DNA of 64,000 nt. Origin: Alteriqipengyuania lutimaris. Lineage in GTDB: Bacteria; Pseudomonadota; Alphaproteobacteria; Sphingomonadales; Sphingomonadaceae. Below, one piece after another: positions 8,844 through 16,935 of this stretch. The stretch's first letter is position 1; each line of letters opens with the position of its first letter. Position numbers and translations under genes: made by a program. The notes beneath the pieces were generated by a model. It saw only the letters and a program-made list of their open reading frames with translations. It was not told the origin of the DNA and ran no database searches. The stretch lies in the NCBI RefSeq assembly GCF_003363135.1, contig NZ_QRBB01000001.1:62001-126000 (forward strand). The letters run 5' to 3'.

Positions 8844-9245
8844 ATGATCCGCAGCGCAATCCGCTGGTTCCTGGTCGTTGCCTACGTCGCGGCCGGGGTG
8901 ATGCATATCGCCGCGCCGGATCCTTTCCTCGGCATCATGCCTGCCTTCGTTCCCTTTCCCAAGCACGTCGTCTTCTGGACCGGAGTAGCGGAAATCGTGG
9001 GTGCGATCGGTCTTGCGCAAAGCATTTCCCAGCCGCTGCGCCGCGCCGCCGCGATCGGACTCGCGCTCTACGCCTTGTGCGTCTGGCCCGCCAATATCCA
9101 GCACCTGATCGACGATCTCGGCAATCCGGCCGGTGGCCTCGGGCTGGCCTATCACGGGCCCCGGATGGTGGCGCAGCCGATCATCATATGGGCCGCGCTC
9201 TGGGCGGGCCGGGTGATCGACTGGCCTTTTGGAAGTCGCGTCTAG
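8844..9245 (+). CDS. DoxX-like membrane protein
   Basis: A 133-aa protein with about four hydrophobic segments. The first (FLVVAYVAAGVMHI), the PFP/KHVVFWTGVAEIVGAIGL region and the conserved glycine/proline spacing resemble the DoxX/DoxD-like membrane family, whose function is mostly unknown. The frame is open far upstream inside the cupin gene, but ATG 8844 gives a normal N-terminus with the hydrophobic segment near the start. Its stop codon overlaps the stop of the convergent PEBP gene. Confidence 0.75.
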   Translation: MIRSAIRWFLVVAYVAAGVMHIAAPDPFLGIMPAFVPFPKHVVFWTGVAEIVGAIGLAQSISQPLRRAAAIGLALYALCVWPANIQHLIDDLGNPAGGLGLAYHGPRMVAQPIIIWAALWAGRVIDWPFGSRV

Positions 9246-9820
9246 CCCTCCGGCTCCAGGTCGGCGAAATCGTCGCCCTCGGATCCGCTATAAGTGGCGG
9301 TCAGAACGCTCGCCGCAATCACGTGGCCTTCCATCGCCGCGAAGAGCTCCGGCTTGCCGGCGCCCGGCATCAGCGCGATCGGCAGGTCGAGCGCAAAGAG
9401 CTGGAACACGAACCTGTGCGGCTCGCCCTTCGGATCGACCTTGGGCAGCAGCCAGTCCGAATTGCCCTGGTCGTTCTTGCCCGTGCGCGGCGGAGCCTCG
9501 CCCTCCAGAAGTTTGCCGTGCTGCGGAGCGAGCCCCCAGACGAGCCAGTGGCACGTCGGATCCTCGCCGCTCGCATCTTCGACCACCAGCACCATGTCTT
9601 CAGCCCCTTTGGGCGGCGCGGTCCATTCGAGCGGCGGGGCGACCGCGTCTTCCTCATCCGCGGTGAAGCACGGGTCCAGTTCCTCCCCCTGCCGGAAGGC
9701 GGGGCTGGAAAGCGTGAAGCCGTCGCGGCCGATTAGTTCGCGCTTCGCGTAGCGGGCAATGGCCAGCTTCGAGTTGGCGGGGCTGGAAGCGGGCAGAACG
9801 GCGGTAAGCCAGTCGGTCAT
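9242..9820 (-). CDS. YbhB/YbcL-type phosphatidylethanolamine-binding protein family
   Basis: A 192-aa PEBP-fold protein. The motifs FTLSSPAFRQGEELDPCFTAD, PLEW (ligand pocket, in slightly degenerate form), MVLVVEDAS and CHWLVWGLAP match the bacterial Raf-kinase-inhibitor-like family. The role in bacteria is unknown; small-ligand binding is likely. No signal peptide is seen, so it is probably cytoplasmic. It overlaps the end of the DoxX gene by 4 bp in tail-to-tail arrangement. Confidence 0.82.
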   Translation of the reverse strand: MTDWLTAVLPASSPANSKLAIARYAKRELIGRDGFTLSSPAFRQGEELDPCFTADEEDAVAPPLEWTAPPKGAEDMVLVVEDASGEDPTCHWLVWGLAPQHGKLLEGEAPPRTGKNDQGNSDWLLPKVDPKGEPHRFVFQLFALDLPIALMPGAGKPELFAAMEGHVIAASVLTATYSGSEGDDFADLEPEG

Positions 9821-9999
9821 GGTCTCTCGAATCTCCTTGTCTTGTCCCGGTTTCTAGGCGTTTGCGCGCTGCGATGTAAGGGTCAGTCCATCCATCCGAA
9901 GCGATCGCGCAACACCGACAGGGTTTCGCCCAAATGGGCATGGACAAAACCGACGCGCCCAGAATATGTTCAACCTCAAAGGTTTGAGGGGGAAAACCA

Positions 10000-11439
10000 A
10001 TGTCCGTCGGTCGCATTTCTTTGAGTCTCGCCATTGCCGGAGCACTGGTCGCCTGCGGGGGAGGCGGTGGAAGCAATGGCGGCAACACGCCGCCGCCCAC
10101 GCAAGGGGCCCCGACGCCGAGCCCCACGCCTACACCCACGCCCACGGCATGTTCGGTGGCCGATCGCCAGGCCTGGGTGCTCGATCAGCTGCAGCAGTTC
10201 TATCTCTTCCCCGACCTGCTCGACACGAGCGTTAACCCGTCCAACTACAGCGACGTACAATCCTATATCGACGCACTGGTAGCCCCCGCGCGCGCTACCG
10301 GCCGCGATCGGTTCTTCACCTACATCACCTCGATCGAGGAAGAGAACGAGCTCATCAATTCGGGCTCTTCGGCAGGCTTCGGCTTCCGGCTGGGTTACGA
10401 TACGGTGAATGGCCGGGTCTTCGTTCTTGAATCCTTCGAAAACGCCCCAGCCTACCCGCGCGGCTTCGACCGCGGGACCGAGATTCTCTCGGTCGGAGGA
10501 ACGTCGACGGCAGACTTGCTCGCCAATGGTGGCCCGGCCAACTTCAGCGCAGCACTGGGTCCGAGTGATCCGGGGGTAACCCGCAGCTTTACGATCCGGC
10601 AGCCTGACAATACGCAAAGCAGCGTCAGCGTTAGCAAGGCCGAATATGCGCTCGATCCGATCTCGGATCGTTACGGGGCGCAGGTGATCGACAACAACGG
10701 CACCCAAGTCGGCTACATCAATCTGCGCACATTCATCATCCAGAACGCCGGCGACCAGCTTCGCGATGCGATCGGCGAATTCCGCCAGCAGGGGATTACC
10801 GAGGTGATCCTCGACTTCCGCTACAACGGCGGCGGCCTTGTTTCGGTCGGCGAGCTGCTTGGCGATCTGCTTGGCGCCGACAAGGTGGGGCAGGAATTCA
10901 GTTCAACGATTTTCCGCGCATCGCTGGCCAGTAACAATACGACCGAGTTGTTCGAAACCCAGCCGGAGGCGATCGCCGCCACCAAGATCGCGCTGATCGG
11001 CACAGGCTCGACTGCGTCGGCGAGCGAACTGGTGGGCAATGCCTTCATACCCTATCTGGGCAACAATACCGCACTCGTCGGCAGCAACACCTTCGGCAAG
11101 CCTTCGGGACAGATCGCGCGCGACCGGCCGACATGCGATGATCGCCTGCGCGTGCTGGCGTTCCGCGTCGTCAACTCGAACGACCAGGGCGACTACTATA
11201 ATGGTCTTGCCGAAGTCTACCAACGCACCTGCGCCGCGCCCGACGATTTCCTGTCGCAGCTCGGGTCGACCAGTGAGGACTCGACCGCGACGGCCCTGAC
11301 TTTCCTGCGCGGGGGCACCTGCAACCCGATCACCGCGAGCGGAAACCAGCGCGCCCAGAGCGGGCCGAATATCCGTACGCTGCAAGCGCCCCTCGTTCGC
11401 AGGAGCGCCGCACAGCACCAGGTTCCGGGACTGTTCTAG
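10000..11439 (+). CDS. S41 family (C-terminal processing) peptidase, lipoprotein
   Basis: A 479-aa exported protease. The signal peptide ends in a lipobox (ALVAC, Cys19), then Gly- and Pro/Thr-rich linker to about residue 50. A degenerate PDZ-like region lies mid-protein (GFGFRLGYD, GTEILSVGGT), followed by the S41 catalytic domain with LDFRYNGGG (around 271-279), the serine motif GSTASASELVG (336-346) and the lysine motif GKPSGQ (366-371). It resembles short CtpA-like lipoproteins of Bacteroidetes and sphingomonads. Substrate unknown. The 179-bp region before it holds no gene. Confidence 0.87.
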   Translation: MSVGRISLSLAIAGALVACGGGGGSNGGNTPPPTQGAPTPSPTPTPTPTACSVADRQAWVLDQLQQFYLFPDLLDTSVNPSNYSDVQSYIDALVAPARATGRDRFFTYITSIEEENELINSGSSAGFGFRLGYDTVNGRVFVLESFENAPAYPRGFDRGTEILSVGGTSTADLLANGGPANFSAALGPSDPGVTRSFTIRQPDNTQSSVSVSKAEYALDPISDRYGAQVIDNNGTQVGYINLRTFIIQNAGDQLRDAIGEFRQQGITEVILDFRYNGGGLVSVGELLGDLLGADKVGQEFSSTIFRASLASNNTTELFETQPEAIAATKIALIGTGSTASASELVGNAFIPYLGNNTALVGSNTFGKPSGQIARDRPTCDDRLRVLAFRVVNSNDQGDYYNGLAEVYQRTCAAPDDFLSQLGSTSEDSTATALTFLRGGTCNPITASGNQRAQSGPNIRTLQAPLVRRSAAQHQVPGLF

Positions 11440-11448
11440 AAATACGTG

Positions 11449-11470
11449 CCGCCGGGTAGCTGCCCGGCGG
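11449..11470 (+). terminator. Hairpin downstream of the S41 peptidase gene
   Basis: CCGCCGGG (11449-11456) pairs with CCCGGCGG (11463-11470) around a 6-base loop, 10 bases after the stop. There is no T-run after it, so it may end transcription with Rho or only stabilise the message. It also lies between convergent genes. Confidence 0.4.
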
Positions 11471-11512
11471 TGCCCTTCGACCTGGGCACCACGCGAAAGA
11501 ACAACGCTTACC

Positions 11513-11899
11513 TCAGTTGGCTTTCGCCTGCGCCGGCGGGGTGGATGCGAGCGCGAGGGCGGTCTCCACCACACGCTGCGAACAGGCGGGCTTGGCGATC
11601 AGTTGCGCGTTCAGCGCCGCGAGCGTGCCTTCCTGGCGATTAAGATCGCCCGAATGCAGCAGGTAGGGAATGTCGCGCTTTTCCAGCTCGCGCGCGACCG
11701 GCATGCAGGTCTCCCCGTCGCGCAGCGTCACGTCGAGAACGGCACAGCTTACACCGCCCTGCGCTTCGATATGCGCCATCGCTTCCTTCACATTGGTCGC
11801 GGTGAGCGGCTGACATTCTTGGTCCTCCGCCGCGAATTCGAGGTCCATCAGAATCAGCGGCTCATCGTCCAGCAACAGGATGCGACACCCGTCGGTCAT
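11513..11899 (-). CDS. Single-domain response regulator, LovR-like
   Basis: A 128-aa receiver domain with no output domain. Acidic pair Asp11-Asp12 (LLLDDEP), phosphoacceptor Asp56 (CAVLDVTLRDG), Ser83 (LLHSGD) and Lys103 (IAKPA) form a complete active site. Its ATG overlaps the stop of the upstream LOV kinase gene (ATGA), so the two are coupled. In Caulobacter the LovK kinase and the single-domain regulator LovR work together on the general stress pathway; the same arrangement is inferred here. The frame runs upstream through the kinase gene, but the start at 11899 is clear. Confidence 0.85.
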   Translation of the reverse strand: MTDGCRILLLDDEPLILMDLEFAAEDQECQPLTATNVKEAMAHIEAQGGVSCAVLDVTLRDGETCMPVARELEKRDIPYLLHSGDLNRQEGTLAALNAQLIAKPACSQRVVETALALASTPPAQAKAN

Positions 11900-12972
11900 G
11901 CGCGTTCCCCCTCGATCGGCACCCTCAGGACGGCATGCAAGCCCTCGGGTTTCCAAGTGCGTTCTATCGTTCCCCGCGCCGCGGCGACCATGCGGTTCAT
12001 GATGGTCGCGCCGGTGCCCGTGTCTTGAGGCGGACCATCGACTTCGGGCCCGCCCGTTTCGACCCATGTCAGCACCACGTCGCTTCCATCGCGTTGCCAG
12101 TCGAGGCTCACCTGACCATCCGCTCCTTCGGCCCATGCTCCGAAACGCGTGGCATTGGCCGCCAGTTCGTGCAGCACAAGCCCGATGAGCGACATGGCCG
12201 AAAATGGCACTTGCGCGCCATTGCCGAGAAAACGCAGCCGGTCCCCCACATCGTAGGGAACGAGAATGGCCTTCACCGCAGGGCCCAAGTCGATCAGGCC
12301 GACCGAAGCTTCGTCCAGTGTGGTTTCGTAAGCGCGGCCCAGCGCCTGGATACGGCTGTTGATCTCGGCCGCCTCGCTCTCGACGCCACGGACCCGGCCC
12401 ATGACATTCACGATGCCCGAGATGACGGAGAACATGTTCTTCATCCGGTGCGACAATTCGCGCGCCATCTCGCGCGCGTGCCGCTCCTCCGCACGGGCGG
12501 CGCGGACGTCGGACACGTCCCACTGGCTGCCGAAGAAATAGATCAGGTTGCCCTTTGAATCGTAGATCGGGCCGAGATGCAGCGCATTCCAGAAGGGCGT
12601 GCCGTCCTTGCGGTAGTTAAGCAGCTCGACCACGATGACGTCTTCGTTTTCGATCGCCTCACGCACTTTCGCGACCGCCTTCGGATCGGTCTTGGTCCCC
12701 TGCAGAAACCGGCAGTTCCGACCGAGAATCTCTTCCTCGTCGTAGCCGGTGAGGCGACGGAAGGCGCGATTGGCAAAGACGATCGGCTGATCGTGCTTGT
12801 GGGGATCGCTCAGGCACACAGCCATGCGCGTTTGCGCCATGGCCTGTTCGAAGAGGACGCCGGAAGAATCGGAAAAACGGTCTTCCTGCCCGACGTCCTT
12901 CATGTCGCGTCGCGGGCGCGCCCCCGGGTCGCTTGAGGAAGCCTGGCTATACCCGTCCAGTCGATCAGCCAT
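11896..12972 (-). CDS. Blue-light LOV-domain sensor histidine kinase (HWE/HisKA_2 type)
   Basis: A 358-aa soluble kinase. The LOV domain (about 38-155) has the flavin-adduct motif GRNCRFLQ with Cys87 and the terminal glutamine in FFGSQWDV (Gln150). The dimerisation/H-box follows with His175 (ELSHRMKNMF) and the N-box HELAANA (Asn273). There is no transmembrane segment. It resembles the LOV kinases EL346/EL368 of Erythrobacter litoralis and Caulobacter LovK. It is co-transcribed and overlapping with the single-domain regulator, and has a perfect EcfG-type promoter upstream. Confidence 0.92.
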   Translation of the reverse strand: MADRLDGYSQASSSDPGARPRRDMKDVGQEDRFSDSSGVLFEQAMAQTRMAVCLSDPHKHDQPIVFANRAFRRLTGYDEEEILGRNCRFLQGTKTDPKAVAKVREAIENEDVIVVELLNYRKDGTPFWNALHLGPIYDSKGNLIYFFGSQWDVSDVRAARAEERHAREMARELSHRMKNMFSVISGIVNVMGRVRGVESEAAEINSRIQALGRAYETTLDEASVGLIDLGPAVKAILVPYDVGDRLRFLGNGAQVPFSAMSLIGLVLHELAANATRFGAWAEGADGQVSLDWQRDGSDVVLTWVETGGPEVDGPPQDTGTGATIMNRMVAAARGTIERTWKPEGLHAVLRVPIEGERA

Positions 12973-13029
12973 AAAAATCCAATTGAATCAGGTTTCAGCC
13001 CCCATCGGGGGATTAACATTAGTTCGCTG

Positions 13030-13054
13030 AACGGTCATGATCGGCACTCGTTCC
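13030..13054 (-). promoter_or_regulatory. EcfG-type promoter of the LOV kinase/regulator operon
   Basis: On the minus strand GGAAC (13054-13050), 16 bases, then CGTT (13033-13030) match the general-stress consensus exactly. The ATG of the LOV kinase lies 57 bases further. The plus strand of the same DNA reads TGAAC (13028-13032)-N16-CGTT (13049-13052), a near-consensus site facing the DUF962 gene, so the region may fire in both directions. Confidence 0.78.
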
Positions 13055-13132
13055 GGAGGATCCTGGCATCGGTCGCATTTCGGGACAGCGCGCCCGGACC
13101 GCACGTCCAAGGCAATCACGAAGGAGCAACCG

Positions 13133-13477
13133 ATGGACACCCGCGCCTATAAGACCTTCCGGGAATTCTGGCCTTTCTACCTGCGGGAGCACAGCCGCCC
13201 GGCCACCCGGCGGCTGCACTATATCGGCACCGCCCTCGTGATCGCGCTCGCGATCGTCGCCGTGGTGACCCGGACCTGGTGGCTGCTGCTGGCTTTGCCC
13301 GTCGCAGGCTATTTCTTCGCGTGGATCGCGCATTTCCGGGTCGAGCGGAATCGCCCGGCCACTTTCACCTATCCGCTCTGGAGCCTCGCCGCCGACTTCC
13401 GGATGTTTTTCATGTGGGTGTCGGGTCGTCTGGGCCCAGAGCTCGAGCGCGCCGGAGTGAAGGACCGTGCAAGCTAG
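13133..13477 (+). CDS. DUF962 / Mpo1-like membrane protein
   Basis: A 114-aa protein of the DUF962 family (yeast YGL010w/Mpo1-like). The N-terminal YLREHSRPATRRLHYIGT and the middle YFFAWIAHFRVERNRPATF contain the conserved histidines. Two hydrophobic segments lie between. Yeast Mpo1 is a dioxygenase acting on 2-hydroxy fatty acids in phytosphingosine breakdown, which would fit a sphingolipid-containing bacterium, but this is inference. Start ATG 13133 has a strong ribosome site (aaggag). Confidence 0.85.
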   Translation: MDTRAYKTFREFWPFYLREHSRPATRRLHYIGTALVIALAIVAVVTRTWWLLLALPVAGYFFAWIAHFRVERNRPATFTYPLWSLAADFRMFFMWVSGRLGPELERAGVKDRAS

Positions 13478-13489
13478 GCGCCCATCGGC

Positions 13490-13927
13490 TCAGGGCGCAT
13501 CGGGCCCCTCGAAAGGTTGCGTGTCGGTCCATGCACAGCCGAACCGCGTGTCCTCGCCGATCTTAAGCGTCACGGTGTAGGGATATGCGCGATCGCTCAT
13601 GCCGTCCAAACATTCGCCGGGTGTGATCGTCATGTCGAAGGGCCGCCGGTCGAGTGTGCCCGAATAGCCGAGCCCGCCCTGCCCCGTGAAACGCCTGACC
13701 TGGATCGTCGAGCCGTCGATCTCCTCTGGCGTCTGGTAAGTAAGCCGCTCGCCGCTGACCGATCCGCCCCAGAAAGGCTCGGTTCCGGTGAAATTGACGG
13801 TCTCGGTCGCGGCGATCCCATCAAAACCTTCGGGCGAGGTGCCCGGCGCGCCATCGCCATTCTCGTTTTGGCAAGCGGCAAGCAATGTGCCGCTCAAAAT
13901 GGCGGTGGCGAGCAGGGTGCGGCGCAT
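13490..13927 (-). CDS. COG3650-like lipoprotein
   Basis: A 145-aa protein with a signal peptide and lipobox (LLAAC). The motif FTGTEPFWGGSVSG, then a tyrosine/threonine strand region and GECLDGMSDRAYPYTV, matches the COG3650 family of short secreted beta-rich proteins of unknown function. Two cysteines of the mature part (GECLDG and FGCAW) probably form a disulfide. Convergent with DUF962, 12 bp apart. Confidence 0.75.
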   Translation of the reverse strand: MRRTLLATAILSGTLLAACQNENGDGAPGTSPEGFDGIAATETVNFTGTEPFWGGSVSGERLTYQTPEEIDGSTIQVRRFTGQGGLGYSGTLDRRPFDMTITPGECLDGMSDRAYPYTVTLKIGEDTRFGCAWTDTQPFEGPDAP

Positions 13928-14024
13928 GCGCTTTCCTTCGAAGGAGTTCGGTGCTTGGTTCTACACCACGAGTCTATCGTGGTCGACGCGCCGGCGGAAG
14001 CCGGGCCCTGTCCGGGAACGCTGG

Positions 14025-14049
14025 CCGCGGTTTGAGGTTGGAAAGGCAA
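14025..14049 (+). promoter_or_regulatory. Probable EcfG-type promoter
   Basis: GGAAC at 14025-14029, 16 bases, GGTT at 14046-14049: one mismatch (G for C) from the consensus -10. It lies 28 bases before the ATG at 14078, a suitable leader length. Read directly; activity inferred. Confidence 0.5.
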
Positions 14050-14077
14050 GACAAATTCGTGGAAGGAGTTCAAGATC

Positions 14078-14590
14078 ATGCGTGTCCTGCCGTACTTCGT
14101 AGGTGCCGCAGCCGTGGTCGCGATCGGTGGAGCCGTCGCGGGCGGAGCGATCGATACGACGCCGCGCAAGATCCACGACTCGACCACGGTTCCCGGCAAC
14201 AGCATCTCCTTTGGCGAGCGGGAAAGGACCCGGCAGATCAGCGCAAATCACTATCCCCTCAGAACGCCGGACGAGACCGTAGAAGTCGCCGAGCTTCGCG
14301 AGCGTGGATTGTACAGCCAGGATCGCTACGCGAGGTCTTATTACGTCGATGATGCCGGAACCGAGGTCGAGGATTTCGACTTCGCCGCTTACGAAACCGA
14401 AGAGCGGCGCTGGGAAGCCGGGCAGCATCGTACGCATGGTCGACAGCGCATTGCGTCGCGCCAGACCGAAACTCGCCGGGATGCGACTCGCCCGCTCGAT
14501 CTGCAACGTCCCGCGCAAGTGGCCGAGGCCGAGGTGCAGTACGTATCGCGCCCGGTCGTGCAGGACACCAGCGGGATGTCGGGGCGCTAA
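14078..14590 (+). CDS. Exported hypothetical protein
   Basis: A 170-aa protein of unknown function. The first ~25 residues (YFVGAAAVVAIGGAVAGGA) form a hydrophobic signal or anchor. The rest is charged and Arg/Glu-rich with tyrosines in the middle (GLYSQDRYARSYYVDD) and is probably periplasmic and partly disordered. A good ribosome site (aaggag) precedes the ATG. The gene is bounded by a probable EcfG-type promoter and an intrinsic terminator, so it forms its own unit. No family recognised. Confidence 0.72.
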   Translation: MRVLPYFVGAAAVVAIGGAVAGGAIDTTPRKIHDSTTVPGNSISFGERERTRQISANHYPLRTPDETVEVAELRERGLYSQDRYARSYYVDDAGTEVEDFDFAAYETEERRWEAGQHRTHGRQRIASRQTETRRDATRPLDLQRPAQVAEAEVQYVSRPVVQDTSGMSGR

Positions 14591-14610
14591 GGCGCAGACC
14601 TCCCGGCACG

Positions 14611-14647
14611 AAAAAGGGCTCCCGGTCGGGAGCCCTTTCTCTTTTTG
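14611..14647 (+). terminator. Intrinsic terminator
   Basis: AGGGCTCCC (14615-14623) pairs with GGGAGCCCT around GGTC, followed by a T-rich run (tttctcttttt). A-run in front makes it usable from the other strand as well, where the fasciclin gene ends 15 bases away. Confidence 0.85.
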
Positions 14648-14661
14648 CCTGGCTGGTTGCC

Positions 14662-15243
14662 TTATTCGGGCATCAGCACCGTATCGATGACATGGATCAC
14701 GCCGTTCGAGGCGTCGATGTCGGTCTGCGTCACGGTTGCGGTATTGCCGGCCGCATCGCGCAGGACGACATTACCGCCTTCCATCATCGCGGTCAGCTCC
14801 GCACCATTGACGGTGGTGATCGTGTAGCCTTCCTCACCGGCAGCTTCGATCGCTGCGGTCAGCGCGGCGGCATCGGTCATGCCTTCGACCACGTGATAGG
14901 TCAGGATGCTGCCGAGCTGGTCGGTATCTTCGGTGGTGAGCGTTTCGAGCGTACCGTCGGGCAGCGCGTCGAACGCGGCGTTGGTCGGCGCGAACACCGT
15001 GTATTCGCCACCCGAGAGCGTCTCGCCCAAGTCGGCAGCGGTCACCGCCTCGACGAGGGTCGAGAAGTCGGGATTGCCCTGCGCCACTTCGACGATCGTG
15101 CCGCTGGCGGTATCTTCAACGGCCATCTGGTCGGCGGCCATTTCGTCGGTCATCGCGGTATCGTCTTCGACGGTGTCCGATTCCGCACATGCGCCGAGCG
15201 AAAGCGCGGCGACGGAGGCGAGGGTGATTGCAAACTTCTTCAT
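14662..15243 (-). CDS. Fasciclin (FAS1) domain lipoprotein
   Basis: A 193-aa cell-envelope protein. A signal peptide with lipobox (LSLGAC) is followed by a short acidic spacer and one FAS1 domain (about 50-193) with the H1 motif YTVFAPTNAAFDALP, the central SILTYHVVEG and the H2 end ASNGVIHVIDTVLMP. FAS1 proteins mediate adhesion or surface stability. The start at 15243 (MKKFAITL) fits the signal peptide better than the earlier frame start at 15270. A possible EcfG-type promoter lies upstream. Confidence 0.9.
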   Translation of the reverse strand: MKKFAITLASVAALSLGACAESDTVEDDTAMTDEMAADQMAVEDTASGTIVEVAQGNPDFSTLVEAVTAADLGETLSGGEYTVFAPTNAAFDALPDGTLETLTTEDTDQLGSILTYHVVEGMTDAAALTAAIEAAGEEGYTITTVNGAELTAMMEGGNVVLRDAAGNTATVTQTDIDASNGVIHVIDTVLMPE

Positions 15244-15310
15244 AGCTGCGTGTCCTTGAGTATTGCTCATGGGTCCGACGCGACCGAATGGCCGCGCCGT
15301 GCACTCGACT

Positions 15311-15335
15311 TACGGTTGCGGCGAAACGATGTTCC
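15311..15335 (-). promoter_or_regulatory. Possible EcfG-type promoter of the fasciclin gene
   Basis: Minus strand: GGAAC (15335-15331), 16 bases, CGTA (15314-15311), one mismatch in the -10. The fasciclin ATG is 67 bases downstream. Weaker than the sites at 6102 and 13030. Confidence 0.35.
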
Positions 15336-15383
15336 GAATTTGGCGAGAACATGGCACAAAGCACGTAGTCGCCGTCGCACCGC

Positions 15384-15836
15384 TCACGCCAACAGCCCGA
15401 TTACCAGGGTTGCGCCGCCCAGCCCGAGCGAGAGCGGGATTCGCAGCCACATCCACCAGTCGGGGGAAATCGGGGCGAGCGCACGATCGACGAACAGGCT
15501 GCCGAACAGCGCGATCCCGAGCACGACCAGCGAAGGTCCAGGCCACTCGCCTGCAAAGATCCATGGCAGGTAGGTCGCCAGCGCGATCAGACTGGGGGCG
15601 ACAGCCGCAATCCACACCCAGCCACTTACGCGGTCGCCGCGGGCCAGCGACGCCGCCGCCAGCCCCCACCACATCCCGCCGAGGAAGCTGAGGATCAGCG
15701 CAGCATAGCCCCAGGCTATTCCCAGCGCGGCATAACGCCACTCGAGCGGCCCGGCGACCAGCGCCGCGAGGCAGGCGAGCTGTGGCAGCAATCCGGCGAG
15801 CCCCAGCCAGCGGGGCCATGCGGGGACGCCGATCAT
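15384..15836 (-). CDS. DUF3429 membrane protein
   Basis: A 150-aa protein with about five hydrophobic segments. The sequence YAALILSFLGGMWWGLA and later GWVWIAAVAPSLIAL are typical of the DUF3429 family of inner-membrane proteins of unknown function. It begins 6 bp downstream of the preceding small gene on the same strand, so both are likely co-transcribed. Confidence 0.82.
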   Translation of the reverse strand: MIGVPAWPRWLGLAGLLPQLACLAALVAGPLEWRYAALGIAWGYAALILSFLGGMWWGLAAASLARGDRVSGWVWIAAVAPSLIALATYLPWIFAGEWPGPSLVVLGIALFGSLFVDRALAPISPDWWMWLRIPLSLGLGGATLVIGLLA

Positions 15837-15842
15837 CGCATC

Positions 15843-16103
15843 TCAGCTTCGGCCGACGAGCTTGTTGAAGTCGTTGCCCGTCTCTTCGGACACGATCAGG
15901 GCGAGGTTCTTGTTCTCGAATTCCTCGAGCCAGTCGTTCCAGTCCACCGCTTTCAATCCTTCATCGACCTGGCCGATCGAGACGCGGATCAGCCCCAGTC
16001 CACCGTCATCGTCCATCGTATCGGCGACGACGCAGGGCGTGGCATTATGCTCTTTGGCCCATGCCAGGATTTCTTCGCGTTGCGTGAGTGTGGTGCTCGA
16101 CAT
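15843..16103 (-). CDS. Small acidic conserved hypothetical protein
   Basis: An 86-aa soluble acidic protein (TQREEILAWAKEHNATPCVV at the start, DWNDWLEEFENKNLALIV near the end). I do not recognise a named family. The helix-strand pattern is that of a compact folded domain, and the ORF is closely followed by the DUF3429 gene, 6 bp away. The GC-rich codon use fits the chromosome. Confidence 0.65.
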   Translation of the reverse strand: MSSTTLTQREEILAWAKEHNATPCVVADTMDDDGGLGLIRVSIGQVDEGLKAVDWNDWLEEFENKNLALIVSEETGNDFNKLVGRS

Positions 16104-16187
16104 GTCGTGGGCCTTCCTCTGGATGTGGCGTCATACCCTTCTCAAGCGCAGGAGGCGCGACGCATGTTCCCCGAAGGGTGCCCGCAC

Positions 16188-16574
16188 CTATCTCTCCACC
16201 CGGCCGATCACGCGCATGCGGCACCGGTCCGCGCGCGTGGCGGAAGGCACGATCACATCGACCAGCTCGCCCGTGCACAGGCTCGGCCCGTAACGGCTGT
16301 CGATTGCGACCCGCTGCGCGAAATCGATGTCGAGGCATGTGCCGACAGGCTCGAGGACGAAGTTTTCGTTCACTCCGGTATCGACGAAGATGCGCTCTCT
16401 CCCGCCGGGCCCGTCGGGGGCATTGGAAAAGCCCCGGACCGATCGGGTGAAGAAGCACTGCTTGCTGGTATCGAGCCCGGCGAGCGTCTCCGGCGGTTCC
16501 TCGACAGCCGGAGCGCAGGACGCAAGGGCGAGCGCGCAGCCGAGGGTCGCGAAAGCGGTGAGGGTACGGAACAT
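16188..16574 (-). CDS. DUF6491-like lipoprotein
   Basis: A 128-aa exported protein with lipobox (ALASC). The mature part has CFFTRSVRGFSNAPDG near the start and later CLDI, SLCTG and RCRMRV, with paired cysteines that may form disulfides. The pattern is that of the DUF6491 family of small periplasmic lipoproteins common in sphingomonads and caulobacters, function unknown. The frame opens far upstream, but the ATG at 16574 is the only start that gives a signal peptide. Confidence 0.72.
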   Translation of the reverse strand: MFRTLTAFATLGCALALASCAPAVEEPPETLAGLDTSKQCFFTRSVRGFSNAPDGPGGRERIFVDTGVNENFVLEPVGTCLDIDFAQRVAIDSRYGPSLCTGELVDVIVPSATRADRCRMRVIGRVER

Positions 16575-16935
16575 TGCGGGCCTCCTGATAGGCGTGCCAG
16601 TGCGGATGAAGGCATAGCACGGCGTAACGGCAACCCGCCATATGCCCTGGGAATAGGCACCAATGGCGCGAGGTTTCGGTTTTTCGCGTCTCGCAACCCC
16701 ACCACATAACACAGTTTCGAGACGCAGGGTCGAGAACGAAAAGAACTCCCGCCGACCCGCGCCGAAAGAATGGATATGAAGGATGGAACGGCGGAACATA
16801 TTGTTCGGCATCATCCTCCGATGGTGCGGGGTAGGAAAGCCTAAGTTACAAAATGGTGCATTGCGATGCCGCACCGCGGAACATATGGGGTTGCGCACCA
16901 TTCCGATTCTTTCCCCCGCACCAGAAGGACCCCGC
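16575..16935. other. Intergenic region between divergent lipoprotein genes
   Basis: 361 bases without a convincing gene. It contains an inverted repeat GCGTCTCG (16686-16693)/CGAGACGC (16718-16725), a second one AATGGTGC (16852-16859)/GCACCATT (16895-16902), and a possible EcfG-like site GGAAC (16878-16882)-N16-CATT upstream of the plus-strand gene. These are probably promoter elements for the divergent genes. Confidence 0.5.
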
